Assembly (NCBI RefSeq): GCF_011075055.1 | Contig: NW_025401171.1 | Coordinates: 61,472 to 125,471, forward strand | Length of the DNA: 64,000 nucleotides | From: Mangifera indica | Lineage: Eukaryota; Streptophyta; Magnoliopsida; Sapindales; Anacardiaceae | Direction: 5' to 3' | Shown: piece after piece, positions 24,301 to 36,928 of the stretch | Layout: the number at the start of each line of letters is the position of its first letter | Position numbering within the stretch: position 1 is the stretch's first letter | Made by a program: the position numbers and the translations under genes | The notes under the pieces: generated by a model | What the model was told of the DNA's origin: nothing | Seen by the model: the letters and a program-made list of their open reading frames with translations, nothing else | Database searches by the model: none

Positions 24301-24449
24301 CTAGGGCATAAAGAAGAACCTGTGAGATGTCCCTCCAAACCATAGGCTTCGACTGCGAACAGAACTTGTGCTCGCCAATCTCGATAATTTCCTTCATTCA
24401 GCTTCGGATATACCAGTTGCCGACTCGAAGCAGAAACGTCCAGGTCCAC
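21400..24449 (-). pseudogene. Truncated Copia gag-pol (minus strand)
   Basis: Gag starts at 24449 with the typical Copia opening (YPKLNEGNYRDWRAQVLFA). After a frameshift near 24150-24200 it continues through LDGLSFDYDPAV to a CCHC knuckle CQICGKNGHIALEC (about 23545-23590). Then come a GAG-pre-integrase segment (about 23075-22800; PSITKNLIGISKLT, GTVKGGLYQLC) and integrase pieces (ISLIDHSRFTWLFP, GGEFRALLPYLQ, HQQNGRARRKHRHI at about 22450-22120). The ..EFSFHSQKCVF segment is near 21930, followed by a Ser/Thr-rich linker down to about 21400. Reverse transcriptase and RNase H are absent. Multiple stops and frameshifts; no clear LTRs, only the weak flanking repeat 21195-21330 / 24655-24790. 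Confidence 0.8.
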
Positions 24450-25613
24450 TGCTACTTAGTCCATCAGACGAACTTGAACCCGTCCGCATATTTAACCCGT
24501 TCACAAAAATCCATTACCGGTATATATGGGTCCGAATAACTATGAATTTAAAATTACAAGTTCATACCCATTTTTAAACAGATTACCCATTTTTAATCGG
24601 ATTACCTATGACTTTTGCGAGTATCCCCCCATTTTACCATATCTAACTCCAACAAATGTTTTTGGGGTCCTTCCCTTGGTATACTGCTTGTTTGAAGAAA
24701 ATGACATCATGACCGCACCGTTAATTACGGGTCTCTACTGTACGTCTCTATTTGTTTTAACCGAAATCCACAAATGTTGTTAGTATATTAAACTAGTGAG
24801 AGTTATACTATATGAATCCAATATTGAGTGTCAAATTATATATTTAGATAATGTATCATCTTATGATAAAATATTATTTATTTTTAATATAAAATTATTT
24901 AGTCATATTCTAACATTGAGTATTTAATTTGGCACTTAAAACTGAGAAAAAAGTTATATCGTAAACCATTCAACCAATTTGAAACAAACTTCATTCTTCA
25001 CAATCCATTCTAACTATGACTACAAATGAATCAAGTTTGACCTTGTGACTCAATTCTAATATAATAACATGAACTAATAAAAATTTAAAATTTTATACTT
25101 ACATCTTTAAAATCGTATTTGTTGGTAATTTATAAAAATATAAATTATGAAATTTAAGTAATTTTTTAAATCAAACTTGAGTGAATAATTTCTATCTCAA
25201 ATTTGAGTTTAATCTTGGAACACTCAAGCTTATCAAGTTTAAGCTTCTTATAATATAATTGAACTTTGCTTAAGCTCAATAATACTTGACTAGTTCGCAA
25301 CCCTAATTCTAGCCATGGACTCCACTAACTCCATTATCTCAATTACCTTCTTTGATTTTTGATTTTAGCATTTTTGATGTTGCTTGGGTATTAAAAATTT
25401 AAGTGAGAGAAATTACCAGGTCTAGAATAGTGTGATTCTATTGATTCTCACATGTTATCTCACTAGAACATAGCTACTATTTTCTTTCTTATTTCTCTTT
25501 TATCCCTTACACTATTTATCATGCATGACAAGAATTTTTTTGTCTATCATTTCTTAATTAAAACATTTGTTATTAATTTATATTCTTATATTAGTTTCTA
25601 CCTTCTAAATCTA
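24450..25613. other. Unassigned AT-rich sequence
   Basis: No gene supported. The first 350 bp include the possible Copia 5' leader and the sequence similar to 21195-21330; the remainder is AT-rich and featureless. Confidence 0.4.
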
Positions 25614-25790
25614 AAGAGTAATATTATATATACTCATATTTATTACACATATATAAATACACATTTATATATGATATTATTTATAAAATATTATTTTATC
25701 TTTAATTCATATAATTAAATTATATAATAACATATACCAAATATATATTTATGTGTATATTTAAAATAGGTACATATAGTTTTATTAAAA
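25614..25790. mobile_element. Short MITE, family M170, copy 4
   Basis: Left end AGAGTAATATTATATATACTC, right end GGTACATATAGTTTTATT; the interior ATAATAACATATACCAAATA block is shared with the next copy. Confidence 0.55.
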
Positions 25791-25793
25791 TTG

Positions 25794-25965
25794 AGTAGTA
25801 TTATACGTACCCATTTTCAGTATACAAATAGGTATATATTTATATATGTTATCACCTATTAAGTGTTAATTTTATTTTTAATTTATATCATTCAATCACA
25901 TAATAACATATATCAAATATGTACCCATGTGTATATTTAAAATTAGAACCTATAGTTTTATTGCA
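25794..25965. mobile_element. Short MITE, family M170, copy 5
   Basis: Left end GAGTAGTATTATACGTACCC, right end GAACCTATAGTTTTATT; a near-tandem neighbour of the preceding copy in the same orientation. Confidence 0.55.
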
Positions 25966-26426
25966 ATATAAACAATAGAGATCATGAGGAGGAGTTTGAT
26001 TAATAACATATATTATTAAATTTACATAATTTTCCTTTTTTATTTTTTTTTAATGTGCGAGAAGATGTTATGTCCAAAAAGTTTAAGATGACTAACTCTT
26101 AGTAGGACCCTTTTTCACTATTCTTCACGTGCAATGTCAATTTTCCATACCCACGAGATTATATTCAATGACATCTCCAACCAAAATTAGAAAGCAATCA
26201 ACTCAAACCAAATTGAAGGAACACAATCATCCATTTTTTATAATAGTAGGATATATAATATCCAACTATGTAATAACTTATGTAACCTTGACCTCTTATA
26301 TATTTTGGATTTTACAAAGGCCATAAGATGACCCTTTGAACATTAACTCAAAGTCAACAATATAGTTATGGACATAGGGTTCATGTAACAAATCTAATCA
26401 CATCTCTATTCATTTCACCTTTAAAA

Positions 26427-27290
26427 GGCTAAAAGACTTGTTCCCATCCAAGGTATAGTGAAATCCAAAGTCCCACCCATCAGCCTTTAAAAACCTAAAC
26501 ACCTATCTATGTGTTAATTTCTATTAAAAATTTTAGTTAGAATTAAGGGTAAAATCATTATTTGCTAAAAAATTTAAAAATTCAAGTTTTATTACATTTA
26601 CTCCCTAGGTTTAAAAATCTCATGATTTTCCCACACCTAAAGTTTGAAAAGTGACCATTACCCCTTAGGTTTTTTTCTCTCTCTGATGATAACCCGCCGT
26701 CTCCAGCCATTGGCCTTCTTCCCATTCTATATCTCTTCCCTCTCCACCCATAGACTATTGAATTTTGTCTGAAAATCTAGACGACTTTGTTTGAAAGAGA
26801 TCTCTTCGTCTGGATGATGATGTATCAAGATGAATTGTTTGGATGATGACGCGTCCATATGATTCATTTGGATGTCATCATTTAGATTTCCAAACAAAAA
26901 TTGTTTGAATTTTCAAATGAAAATCATTTGAATTTTTAGAAGAAAATCGATTGTCCGCAACTAGAGAGGGAAATGAGAGAGACAAGAAGGGAGAGATAAA
27001 GTGAGAAGGAGGACAACCAATGACCAAAGAAAAGAGAAAAAACCTAAGTGGTAATGGTCACTTTTCAAACTTTGGGTGAAGGAAAATTGTGAAATTTTTA
27101 AACCTAGGAAGGAAAATGTAATAAAACCTTATTTTTTTAAAAATTTGTGGACAAATAATGATTTTATCCTTAACCCTAACTGGAATTTTTAACATAAATT
27201 GGTTCATAAATGGGTGTTTGAGTTTTTTAAAGTTAGAGGGTAGGATTTTGGGACTTCACTATACCTTAGGTAGGAACAAGTCCTTTGGCC
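26427..27290. mobile_element. Foldback MULE-like element C with 9-bp target duplication
   Basis: The left end GGCTAAAAGACTTGTTCCCA and the inward right end GGCCAAAGGACTTGTTCCTA both continue into CAAGGTATAGTGAA. It is flanked by CCTTTAAAA (26418-26426) and CCTTCAAAA (27291-27299), an 8/9 match, the target-site length typical of Mutator-like elements. The central part is rich in repeated TTTGGATGATGA-like sequence. No coding capacity. Confidence 0.8.
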
Positions 27291-27299
27291 CCTTCAAAA

Positions 27300-29330
27300 T
27301 TAAATTATTGTATCTACCATTAATTATAAAGAATTTAGAAATTGAGTGGGTGATATGTTGGTACATATAACCTGCTCTTATTTCCATACTCAGTAAATTC
27401 TTTAAAGATTCAGAAAATGTGCATTTTGGGGCCATTCATGCTTGAAGATAATCAAATTTTAATTACTTGATATCCACTTGCCAATATATCAAGATTATAA
27501 TTGTTGACATCAATATGTATTTTATATAAAAAAGAGCATTTGGATATCAGTTACTCATTTTTGGTAGCCCCTTCACTTTATGATGAATTTAGAAGGTCTT
27601 CAGCTTTTCAACTAAGTATGGGACAACACCAAGGTATCCATATGGTAGTCAAATTAACTAGAAACATGGAAGAGACTTTTGTATTTACTAGAACATTATG
27701 GGTGGGTGAATATTTCGATGAAGTATTAGTAACACCCCTTACAGAAGTACTATAATTCAGAGGAAAATGTAATAGCATATGTTCATTTAAAATTTAAACC
27801 ATACATTCCACAAAAATAGTAAATTACTAAATACCTTATCATGAAATAATTGGAAGCATATCAAAGGATGTCAACATTCTCACAACTTAATCATAAAATC
27901 ATAAATTATTGTGTAGCAATTACATAAAAGTAACGTTATAACTCTATTGCATAAGTTAAAAATAACATAACACAGATGACTAAATTGCCTTTCTACCACT
28001 TTATGCCTACTGAGTTCCATTTGCCTCGTAGTTGTCACGGTCATATGTATCTGCACACATGAAAAAGTAGGAGAGTAAGTGAAAACTTACTTAGTAAGTA
28101 GGAAACTCTACTAAATACTATATAATCCCTAAACTACCCTTGGTTGAACTCATTATAACTCGATCATCAGGAGTTTATCCCTAAACTCCCATTATGATGA
28201 CATGGATCCCACTGCTCATATATATAAACTTAGGAACCTCCAGGTTCCATAAAACAACTCTCAAGACTATTGGGTCTTCTTCGGTCATTAAAGAATCATT
28301 ATAGATTCTAAATTGGTGCGACCATAAGATCTCTCAGGTGAAAACACTATCCCATTTATAATTATATACTAGGTCAATTGGACTCGATCAATATAGAGAT
28401 TTGATACCTTGACCATGTGAGCATTCATTATGTAGTCTACTTGCCTACACCACTACAAACTGTCAAACTGTAACTAGGCATTACTATGAGTGAGGTACCT
28501 TATTACAAGTATAGTGTCCTATTGTAGATGTGTAGTATAAACCCATAGTGTTCCCTCATAATGACCATAAGAAATGTCTAACATACATGCATCTCGAGCC
28601 ACATAGTCATCTCAGGCTTGTCTTAGCTTTCACCCTATTCATAACTTATACCATAACTTTATCTTTCTCTTGGGCATGTTGGGCACTACTATTTACTCAA
28701 TAAGTTTGTTTTGTGCTTGGGAAAACCCAATAAACACATAATTTTTTCCTTTAACTTTACTATTTATTGGAGGCTATGTATGGGCATACACTGTCGACAG
28801 TATGGGTATATGTGTCAACCTCTCTATGTATGACTATTCCCTCATGGATGTACATTCTTATACATAATGCACATAGACATGCATGGTTGCACGCACGAGC
28901 ATGCCTATTCTTTCCTCTATATACGATCCATCTCATCATTTATTACTCACTGTGACTCTACATACATGTATGCACAGTCTGGTGCATAGGTATGTTGCCT
29001 GCCCTATACTTAAAAATGTAACTTTTCTAACCTATATACTTTTTAAGGGTATTATCATCATTCTACCCTAGTTGTATAGGGTGTAACACCCACAAGTACA
29101 CTCAAGGTTATTTTTGTTATTTGCCTATTAATTATTTCGTAATGCTTGTTTAATTTGTATGTGTGGCTTTAATGGCCATTTTGCAGATGTAGAAAGGAGA
29201 TTAAGATCTAGAAATGGTAGGAGTTTCAGGGCACTGAATTTTAGTTTATAGAGAATTTTGTTTATGTTTCAATAAACAAATGAGAGAATTGTTTACTATT
29301 ATAAAACCTTAATTAAATTTCAATTGCCAA
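27300..29330. repeat. Segmental duplication S1, copy B (partner 12600-14335)
   Basis: Flanking blocks match copy A, but a 1.6-kb LTR-like sequence (about 27475-29165) sits between them here. Confidence 0.6.
27475..29165. repeat. 1.6-kb direct repeat, copy 1 (Gypsy LTR-like, minus orientation)
   Basis: Matches 30020-31700 over its length: CAATATATCAAGATTAT, GTGGGACAACACCAAGGTATCC-like text, CCACTTTATGCC, GGTACCTTATTACA. On the minus strand it begins TGTTACACC at about 29090 and later has a CCTACTTACT..TTTTCACTTACTC section and GGCAATTTAGTCAT. These resemble blocks in the plus-strand LTR at 31629-34027 (CCTACTTATTG, GGCATTTTAGTCAT). The two LTR-like sequences thus face each other at a GGTGTAACACC palindrome (about 29082-29092). 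It contains unsupported open frames only. Confidence 0.5.
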
Positions 29331-30019
29331 ATATTTGTTCATTTTTGGCCTTTCTTCATCTTGGGATGTGTGTTCATTTGATTGATTGTTCGATGGTTAT
29401 AATTTTTCATTCAAGATATATATGACTTTAAAATATCTATAGACATCATCTCATTAATACTACAATCAAATCAAGTATAGTGATTTTAGGTTTAAGTTTG
29501 ACTCCATTGAATGTAAATGTCAACTTAATCTTGAGTTTGACAAGTTCAAGAGTTGAGACTTAAAAGTCGAGCTCGGAATAAGAACAACAAAAATAATTAT
29601 TAAACTTCATATCTTTACATTTATCAAGTATTTTCACAAGTAAAAATAAAATAACATTCAATTGTGTACATATTATTTGAGTACATAATTGGATACACAT
29701 ATGATGTGTTATTATGTGATTGAGTGATTTTAAATTAAAGATAAAATAATACTGAATCACATGATGATATATTATTTATATATATAATTATGTATTAAAA
29801 ACTATGTACACATATCATTACTGTTTTAATAGTTGTTTAGAATAGTCATGGACTCTATAACCATCTCATATGAAACCTAACTTCCTCACTTATTCATATT
29901 GTCAAGAACAACTCTTCCCATTGTAAATCAACTCTTTAACAACATTAAAAGTAAATCAATCCACTATATATTGGTCATCATTCTTCGGGTCAAAACATTA
30001 AAGGGTAACGAAACTATAA
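29331..30019. other. Spacer between the two 1.6-kb repeats
   Basis: No gene. It contains a MITE copy at 29655-29825 and AT-rich sequence. Confidence 0.4.
29655..29825. mobile_element. Short MITE, family M170, copy 6
   Basis: TACATATTATTTGAGTACAT at the left, GTGATTGAGTGATTTTAAATT inside, and a right end with ATGTACACATATCATTACT. Confidence 0.5.
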
Positions 30020-31700
30020 ACAAAAATTTTAATTACCTAATATTCACCTACCAATATATCAAGATTATGATAGTGGACATTAATATATATTTTATAAATA
30101 AAAAGAATGTTTGGACATTCGTTACTCATTTTTAGCAGCTCCTTCACTTTGTGATGAATTCATGAGGTCTTTAGCTTTTCAACCAAGTGTGGGACAACAC
30201 CAAGGTATCCATACAGTAGTCAGATTAAATAGAAACAAATGAGAGACTTTTGTGTTTACTAGATCATTATGGGTGAGTGAATCTTTTGACAAAGTTTTAG
30301 TAACATCTCATTCAGAAATACTGTCTTTCAAAGGAAAATGTCACAAACTTAGCCTATTTAAGCACGCATTTACTAAAAAATTAAACCATACATTCCACGC
30401 ACATAGTAAATTTCTAAATACCCTTATCATTAAATAATTGGAAGAGTATCAAAGAATGCCAACATTCTCACAACTTAATCATAAAATCATAAAAAAAGTA
30501 ATGTCATAGCTTAAATATATCAACTGAAAATAACATAACATAAATTACTAAATTGCCTTTCTACCACTTTATGCCCATTGACTGTCACTCAGCTTATAAT
30601 TGTTATAGTCACATGTACCTACATACATGAAAAGTTGGTGAGTGAGTGAAAATTCACTCAGTAAGTAGGAGACTCTATTAACTACTACATAATCCCCAAA
30701 CTATCCTTAACTCAACTCATTATAACTTGATCATTAATAGTCTATCCCTTAACTCTTACTATGTTGACATGGTTCTTATTGCTCATATGTGTAAACTCAA
30801 GAACTTCAAAATTCCATAAAACATTTCTCAAAACTATTTGGGTCACCCTTGATTATCAAAGAATCATTCTAGATTCAAAACTGGGGTGACTACAACATCT
30901 CTCAAGTGAAATCACTATCTTATCTATAATTGTATACTAGGTGATCAGACTAGATCAATACAGAGATTTAACATCCTTGCTATGTGAGCATTCACAGTAT
31001 AGTCCACTTGTTTACACCATTAGAAACTGTAAAATTGTAACTAGGCTTTAGTACGAGCAAGGTACCTTATTACAGGTATAGTATCCTATTGTAGACATGT
31101 ATGATAAACTCATAATGTTCCCTCGTAACGATCCAAAGAAATGTCTAACATGCATGCATCTCAAGCCACATAGTTATCTCGTACCCTAACTTTATCTCTC
31201 TTATGCACATTGGGCACTACTGTATACTCGATAAGTTTGTTTTGTGTTTTAGGACAACCTAATAAACAAATAACTTATTCCTTTAACTTTACTATTCATT
31301 AGACACTATGCATGGGTGTATATTATCGATAGTATAGGTGTGTGTCAACCTTTCTATGTACAACTATTCCTTTATGGGTGCACATTATTATAAATACTAC
31401 TCATAGATGTGCATGGCTGCATGCATGGGCGTGCCTTTTCTTTCCTCTATATGCAGTCCATCTCATCGTTCATTATTTACCATGACTTTACGTATAGATA
31501 TGCATAGTTTGGTGCATTGGTGTGTAACTTGCCCTATACTTAAACATTTGACTTCTCTAACCTATGTACTTTATAGGGGTATTACCATCATTCTACCTTA
31601 CCTATGATCTTAAATATTAGTTGCACAAGTGTAACACTCACAACTACACTTAAGATTATTTTCTTTATTTATCTCTTAATTATTTTTGTCATGTTTGTTT
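30020..31700. repeat. 1.6-kb direct repeat, copy 2
   Basis: Partner of 27475-29165, in the same orientation and spaced about 2.54 kb from it. It ends in the same TGTAACAC junction (about 31629), after which the plus-strand Gypsy-type LTR continues for 2.4 kb. Confidence 0.65.
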
Positions 31701-34027
31701 AATTGTACATGTGTGGTTTTAATGGTCCATGATTATGTGAGGAGGTTACATGCCTGTGTGTGAGTTGGCAAAGGTAAATTGGTCATTTTTTTGTATGGTG
31801 TGTGAAAATGGTTAAGTCTGGAAGAACCACACACTTGTATATGTTGAAGTATACGCTTGTGTGGTCAACAAAATTTGAATTTGGATTTGGAGCAATTTCA
31901 CTGTGACTTTAGAAAATTTTCATTAATGGTAACAACTTATACGCTCATATGTGGAGGGCACACGACCATGTGTCATGAATTTTAGTTTAAAATAAAAGAA
32001 CATATAAAACATTTTGGCTTATGATTATGCCATATATTTTCCAGAACAAGTAAAGTGAACAAAGAGGGATTTGAGGCTAAAGGAATCTAAAAAGATTGGA
32101 TGATTGTCAGAAGTCATTCAAAGCCACATGAAGATTATGCAAACGTTGGAAGTGAGGTAAGTAGGCAACTCTTCTTTTTAGTTGATGTGAAATTTGATAC
32201 CAAGATATGAATGAAAAATTTTGCATGTAAGGATGATATTGTGGACATGTTTAAGGCATTATAGATTTATAATGATGAGTTTTAGAGTGAATTAACTATA
32301 TGTTCATGGATGATGGTTTTAGTTTAATGATTCATGTATGTGTATTCTAGTATGCTATCGAGATGGTTATTGGCATTGTTTTAATTAAAATGCATACTAG
32401 GGGAATTTATATTGATAAGCTTAAATACCTATGATTGATAATTGCTACACCTTGAAGAGGCTAAAAGTAGACAAAATGTAATGTGCATTTACTATCTAGA
32501 AGTTGATCATGACTTGTTGTATCTATTTGTTTGAATTTATTAAGGTTATTGTTAACATGTAATGTAAAGTTGAGATATGGTATGGATACTTGGTAATGTT
32601 GAGGAATGATTTTGTATCAATATGTTATGTTTTAGGATGGCTAGAAAACATAAAAACTTTTAGTCATAATTTTATAGAACATGACACACACTTATGTATG
32701 GTTAGTGACACAATTATCTGTAATTGGGCTCAAATAGTTCTTGTATTAGAAGAATTCACAAGCATGAAATTTAAGGCCAAGTACACGCCTATGTAGTATG
32801 GGATAGACATTTGTGTGCGATGTCTTAGGTTGCCACGTCTATGTAGATTCTAAGCATGCCTACATATGATGATCAAGGTACACACCCGTGTAAGGAACAT
32901 ACACAGTTGTGTGTATTTGGGTAATTTGAGAGTGAATGTGAATATAATTAGTCATGTTTATCTATTAAGAGAGGAAAATACAGAGGATAAGGATATTTTG
33001 GCCCTAATGATGGCACAATGGGATATTTGGTTATGTTGAGGGTGCCTTACTATACGAATGATGACACAAAACCAAACTAGAGTGATTTCAAGACAAAAAC
33101 ATAAAATGATGGATTTTCTTATTCTTTCCACCAAGCTATGTGTAATATGGTCTTACTACTGAGTTATGTGTAGTATGGTCTTATCACCAAGTTATATACA
33201 GTATGGTTATGAAAGTATTATGACTAGTTTATGTGAGCTTGATACCCATATAATAATTATACACTTGCACGGGACACCTTAGCATATGGAAAGTTTGTGC
33301 AATTTTGGGAAAGGCCAAGGTCTTACTTCTCTTTTGACAAGGTATCTTTAGCTTGAAACCTAACCTACAAATGTGCTATGTGCACTTTACATTTGACATT
33401 TGGGATGTTACATGCTTTCACTAGGCATCAAGACACCAATACATATTGTTTGACATCAGTTATCTAGGATTACACTGCCACTGGAGATTAGACACTAGGT
33501 GTTGAAATATTTGGATGAGTATTTTAGATGCTGAAAAAACACAAAGAGAATGGAAATGGAACACTTATATAATTTATGATTATTATTAATGTTAAGTGCA
33601 CGGTGCCAAGAGGTTACCTACTTATTGAATGATTATCACTCACTATGTTCTTTTTGTGGTTTTACAGGTAGATTTATGGATCAGCAAGGCAATAAAGGAT
33701 CTAGTGGGTCAGCTTGAGATATTGCATATGTGAGAGGCATTTTAGTCATTCTAGACTTTAATTATTATTTATGTTTATTTGAGCTTATGTTTATGATTAT
33801 GCACATGAGAATTGTATTTGTTATTCAGACACCTTTGGATTTGATTTGTTTTATCACTGATGTTATTTGAAAAAATGTTTATACCTTTTTTAATGTATGT
33901 GATGATTTAATTGTTACCATGAATTTATTATCTAATGTTTGTGTTAACAGAAATTTTAAGTTAATATATCTCTTCGAGTGCATATTTTGAGTAAGGGTAT
34001 ATATATAAAGAGAGATGTTAAATTTTT
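31629..34027 (+). mobile_element. Long Gypsy-type LTR (about 2.4 kb)
   Basis: Starts TGTAACACTCAC, a common opening of plant Ty3/Gypsy (Tekay/Del-type) LTRs, and ends just before a primer-binding-like site at 34028. The length and the internal repeats of cacac(g)/tgtgtg-rich text (for example 31975, 32875) fit that group. No complete partner LTR was found in the window. Confidence 0.5.
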
Positions 34028-34042
34028 GGTATCATAACATGG
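34028..34042 (+). other. Primer-binding-site-like sequence
   Basis: TGGTATCATAACATGG resembles the usual initiator-tRNA-Met site TGGTATCAGAGC followed by ATGG. It has two mismatches in the core and is immediately downstream of the 2.4-kb LTR. Confidence 0.5.
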
Positions 34043-34309
34043 TTTTGGGAACCATAAAGGTGTTAAGTGTTTGATTGTGCATAAGTGTATATAAGTAGCC
34101 CCTTATGCAATGTTAATCACTCATGCAACCTCAAGAACCATAAATAGAATCCACATATCCAAAGGTAAAGGATGAAGTCAAGTAAGGCAAGATCATTAGA
34201 GATCTTACCTAATGAGTAAGGACAAAAGCTTCATCAAGGAACATCTATCAATTTGTGGTATTCTTGTCACAAATAAAGTCGAAGAAGGTAGAAGAAGCTT
34301 TTGAATATT

Positions 34310-35300
34310 AAAGTTGGTTATTAGCTATGCAAGAAGAGTTGGATCAATTTGAGAGAAATAAGGTATGTGAACTAGTTCCAGTGCTAACATATCATCCCAC
34401 CATTGGTACAAAGTGGGTATATTAAAACAAAATGGATAAAGTCGGTGTTGTTGTGAGAAATAAGGTTAAACTAGTTACCTAATACTACTCTCAAGAGAAA
34501 GGTATTGATTTCAATAAAACTTATGCTCCCATAGCTAGGTTAGAGGCAATTAGAATAATACTTGCTCATGCATGTCATTTAGATTTTAAACTTTTTTCAA
34601 ATGGTTGTAGAAGGTACATTTTAAATGGTCTTATGCAAGAGGAGTTACATGTTGAACAATCTCCCAACTTTGAAAATCATGAATTTCCAAACCATGTTTT
34701 TAAACTTACAAAAACACTATATGGTTTAAAATAAGCTCATAGAGCTTGGTAGGAAAGGTTAAACAATTTTTTAAATGAAAATGCTTTTACAAAAGGAAAG
34801 GTAAATACCACCTTATATCAAAAGACATAAATATGATATTCTTATCGTATAAATTTATGTTAATGACATTATCTTTAGTGCCACTAATGAATCTTTATAT
34901 AAAAGAATTTATAAGATAATGCATGGAAAATTTGAAATAAGCATGATAGAGGAGCATAACTATTTTCTTAGACTCCAAATCAAGTATCTAAAAGAAGGAA
35001 TTTTATTCAACCACTCTAAATATGTCAAAGACCTCCTCAAAAGATTCATCATGAGTGATGCAAAGGAGTAACCAACACTCATGAGCACCTCAATCAAGTT
35101 AGATGCGGACAAGGTGGTAAAAGTGTTGATATTAAAGTATATAGAAGCATAATAGATGCATTGTTATATTTAATGACAAATGGACCTGACATTATGTTTA
35201 GTGTATGCATGTGTACTAAATTTCAAGCTAATCCTAAAAATCGCACTTAAATGCCTTGGAAAAAAATTTTAGATACCTTAAAGACACCCTAAACATTGGT
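34310..35300 (+). pseudogene. Copia reverse transcriptase fragment
   Basis: Plus-strand RT similarity with many stops: MQEELDQFERNKVCELVP, GTKWVY, GIDFNKTYAPIARLEAIRII, LYGLK (followed by a stop), then IYVNDIIFSATNE (the YVDD-box equivalent, with Asn for the first Asp) and HNYFLRLQIKYLKEGILF. The next portion, near 35160, reads MTNGPDIMFSVCMCTKFQA, where RNase H should follow, then breaks off. The type matches the Maximus/SIRE lineage. Confidence 0.8.
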
Positions 35301-35339
35301 TTATGTTATCTTAAAGGATCTTAATTTGAATTAAGGGTA

Positions 35340-36300
35340 AAGATATGTGAATGCTAGGCTTATACAGTTATTCCTGAGAAACTTGTTAAATGGTTAAAAT
35401 ATGATTGCGAATGCATGTTGAATGCACATTTGACTTTCATCCATAATGAAGCATGGGTTGATTTGGGTGGTAAACAGACTTATCGTTCACATACTTTAAA
35501 ATCGACCAAAATGAATAACTTGGTTTATAGAGTTTTTCACTGGATTATTTCTTATACCTTGAATGCCCATCAAAAGTCAAATAGGCAAGTCACAATTTGG
35601 GACTTACAGTTGATGTTTACTACTATGAATGACATTTGCGTAGACTCTACAAGATGTTTAATTAGCTGGATGTATTATAACAAGAATGAAAAGTTTGCAA
35701 TTCACTTTAGTATGCTAATTTCCTTTTTCATAGTGAAGACTAGGTTTAGATTTGGAAAAAAGAGGATCTTGAGTGCGGAATCAAGTTCAAAGAATATAAA
35801 TACTTCATAACTTAGTCCTTGGTTCAGATGGAGTTATTGGAAAAAGATCAAAATGGTAGATATAGATTCAGAGGATACTGATTGAAGCAATGAGTAATTA
35901 ATGACCAAAAAGAAGAAGCTCTTCTAACACAACAAACTTCTCCTCCTTTTGAAAATGTTCCAAACTATGTTCAAACCATTCTTGATGATATTTTTATGCC
36001 TTAAGCTTCATAAGAATTTGGGACTTTCCTAGCTTTGGTGCTTGCTAAATTTGACATTCCAAAGTCAAGCTTTTAGACAAATAAAAGGCGAAAATGGGAT
36101 GACACCTATGAGGACCCCTTTCAAAGGATCAATCATCAGTTTTCTCAAATGATGAAATTCATGAGTGCAGGGTTCCACAACATCAATCTTCGGTTAGAGA
36201 CCCTGGAACAACAAAGTTAGAAGTATAGTGCTAATTAGATTATTTAAGAGACGTGGTCACTAGGGTGGATGCTAAACCTCATCAAAGAGACCAAAAATAA
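35340..36300 (+). pseudogene. Retroelement accessory ORF remnant
   Basis: An open frame of 131 codons (35415-35810) contains YRVFHWIISYTLNAHQ and a following segment predicted to be helical. Farther on, frames near 35990-36210 give a coiled-coil-like stretch (INHQFSQMMKFMSAGFHNIN). Plant Gypsy and SIRE-type elements carry an extra ORF with a similar shape ('putative plant transposon protein' type), and its place between pol and the 3' LTR fits. I could not confirm the family. Confidence 0.4.
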
Positions 36301-36654
36301 TAAGGACAACCTTGACCATTATCTTGGATGTTATTTCATGCTTTTACATTTGCATGCATTTTCTTTTAAGGCACATAATCACTTTACATGACTAACTTGC
36401 ATAATAGTCAAATTTTGGAACTTTGTTAGATGATTATGCCTCTTTATGTTAGCTTCAATCTTTATGCCTTCGTGTTAGTTTCTTTTAAACTTTGGATGTT
36501 ACATGTAAATTGGCATCAATTTTGGATACAAGTAGATGCCATATGCTAATGATTCTATCGATCAAATGCTTAAGTTTGGATGCATGTCAAGGATTGATAT
36601 TATTTGTATAATGTTGTTCCTAACATGACTGGAAGAAGTTGGCTTGCATTGTTA

Positions 36655-36928
36655 TATATTGGAAGTGTTTCTTCTTTGATTTTTTGATTGATAACAAAAA
36701 AGGAGAGAAAAGGAATATAAGGGAGAATATGTTAAATTTCTTCAAAAAATTTGTTAAATTTCATGCTTTAATAAAATTTGGTAATGTATTTTGTTCAAAA
36801 ATGTTAAAGTGAGGAGAACTTTAAAGGCTTAAAGAAATGGGGAGCATCCTTATTGTTAAAATGCATTTTCCTACTTTGAATTTTATAATTTAAATTTTAT
36901 TTTTGTCATCAATTAAAAAGAGAGAGAT
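36655..36928 (+). other. 3' untranslated region and polypurine tract of the SIRE-type element
   Basis: Contains GATAACAAAAAAGGAGAGAA and, at 36912-36928, AATTAAAAAGAGAGAGA. Both resemble the AAAGGGGGAGA boxes before the 3' LTR of Maximus/SIRE elements. Confidence 0.5.

Noticed and set aside
27501..27755. 84-codon frame in the 1.6-kb repeat
   Set aside because: The matching frame in the second copy (30120-30330) is broken, and the region looks like an LTR.
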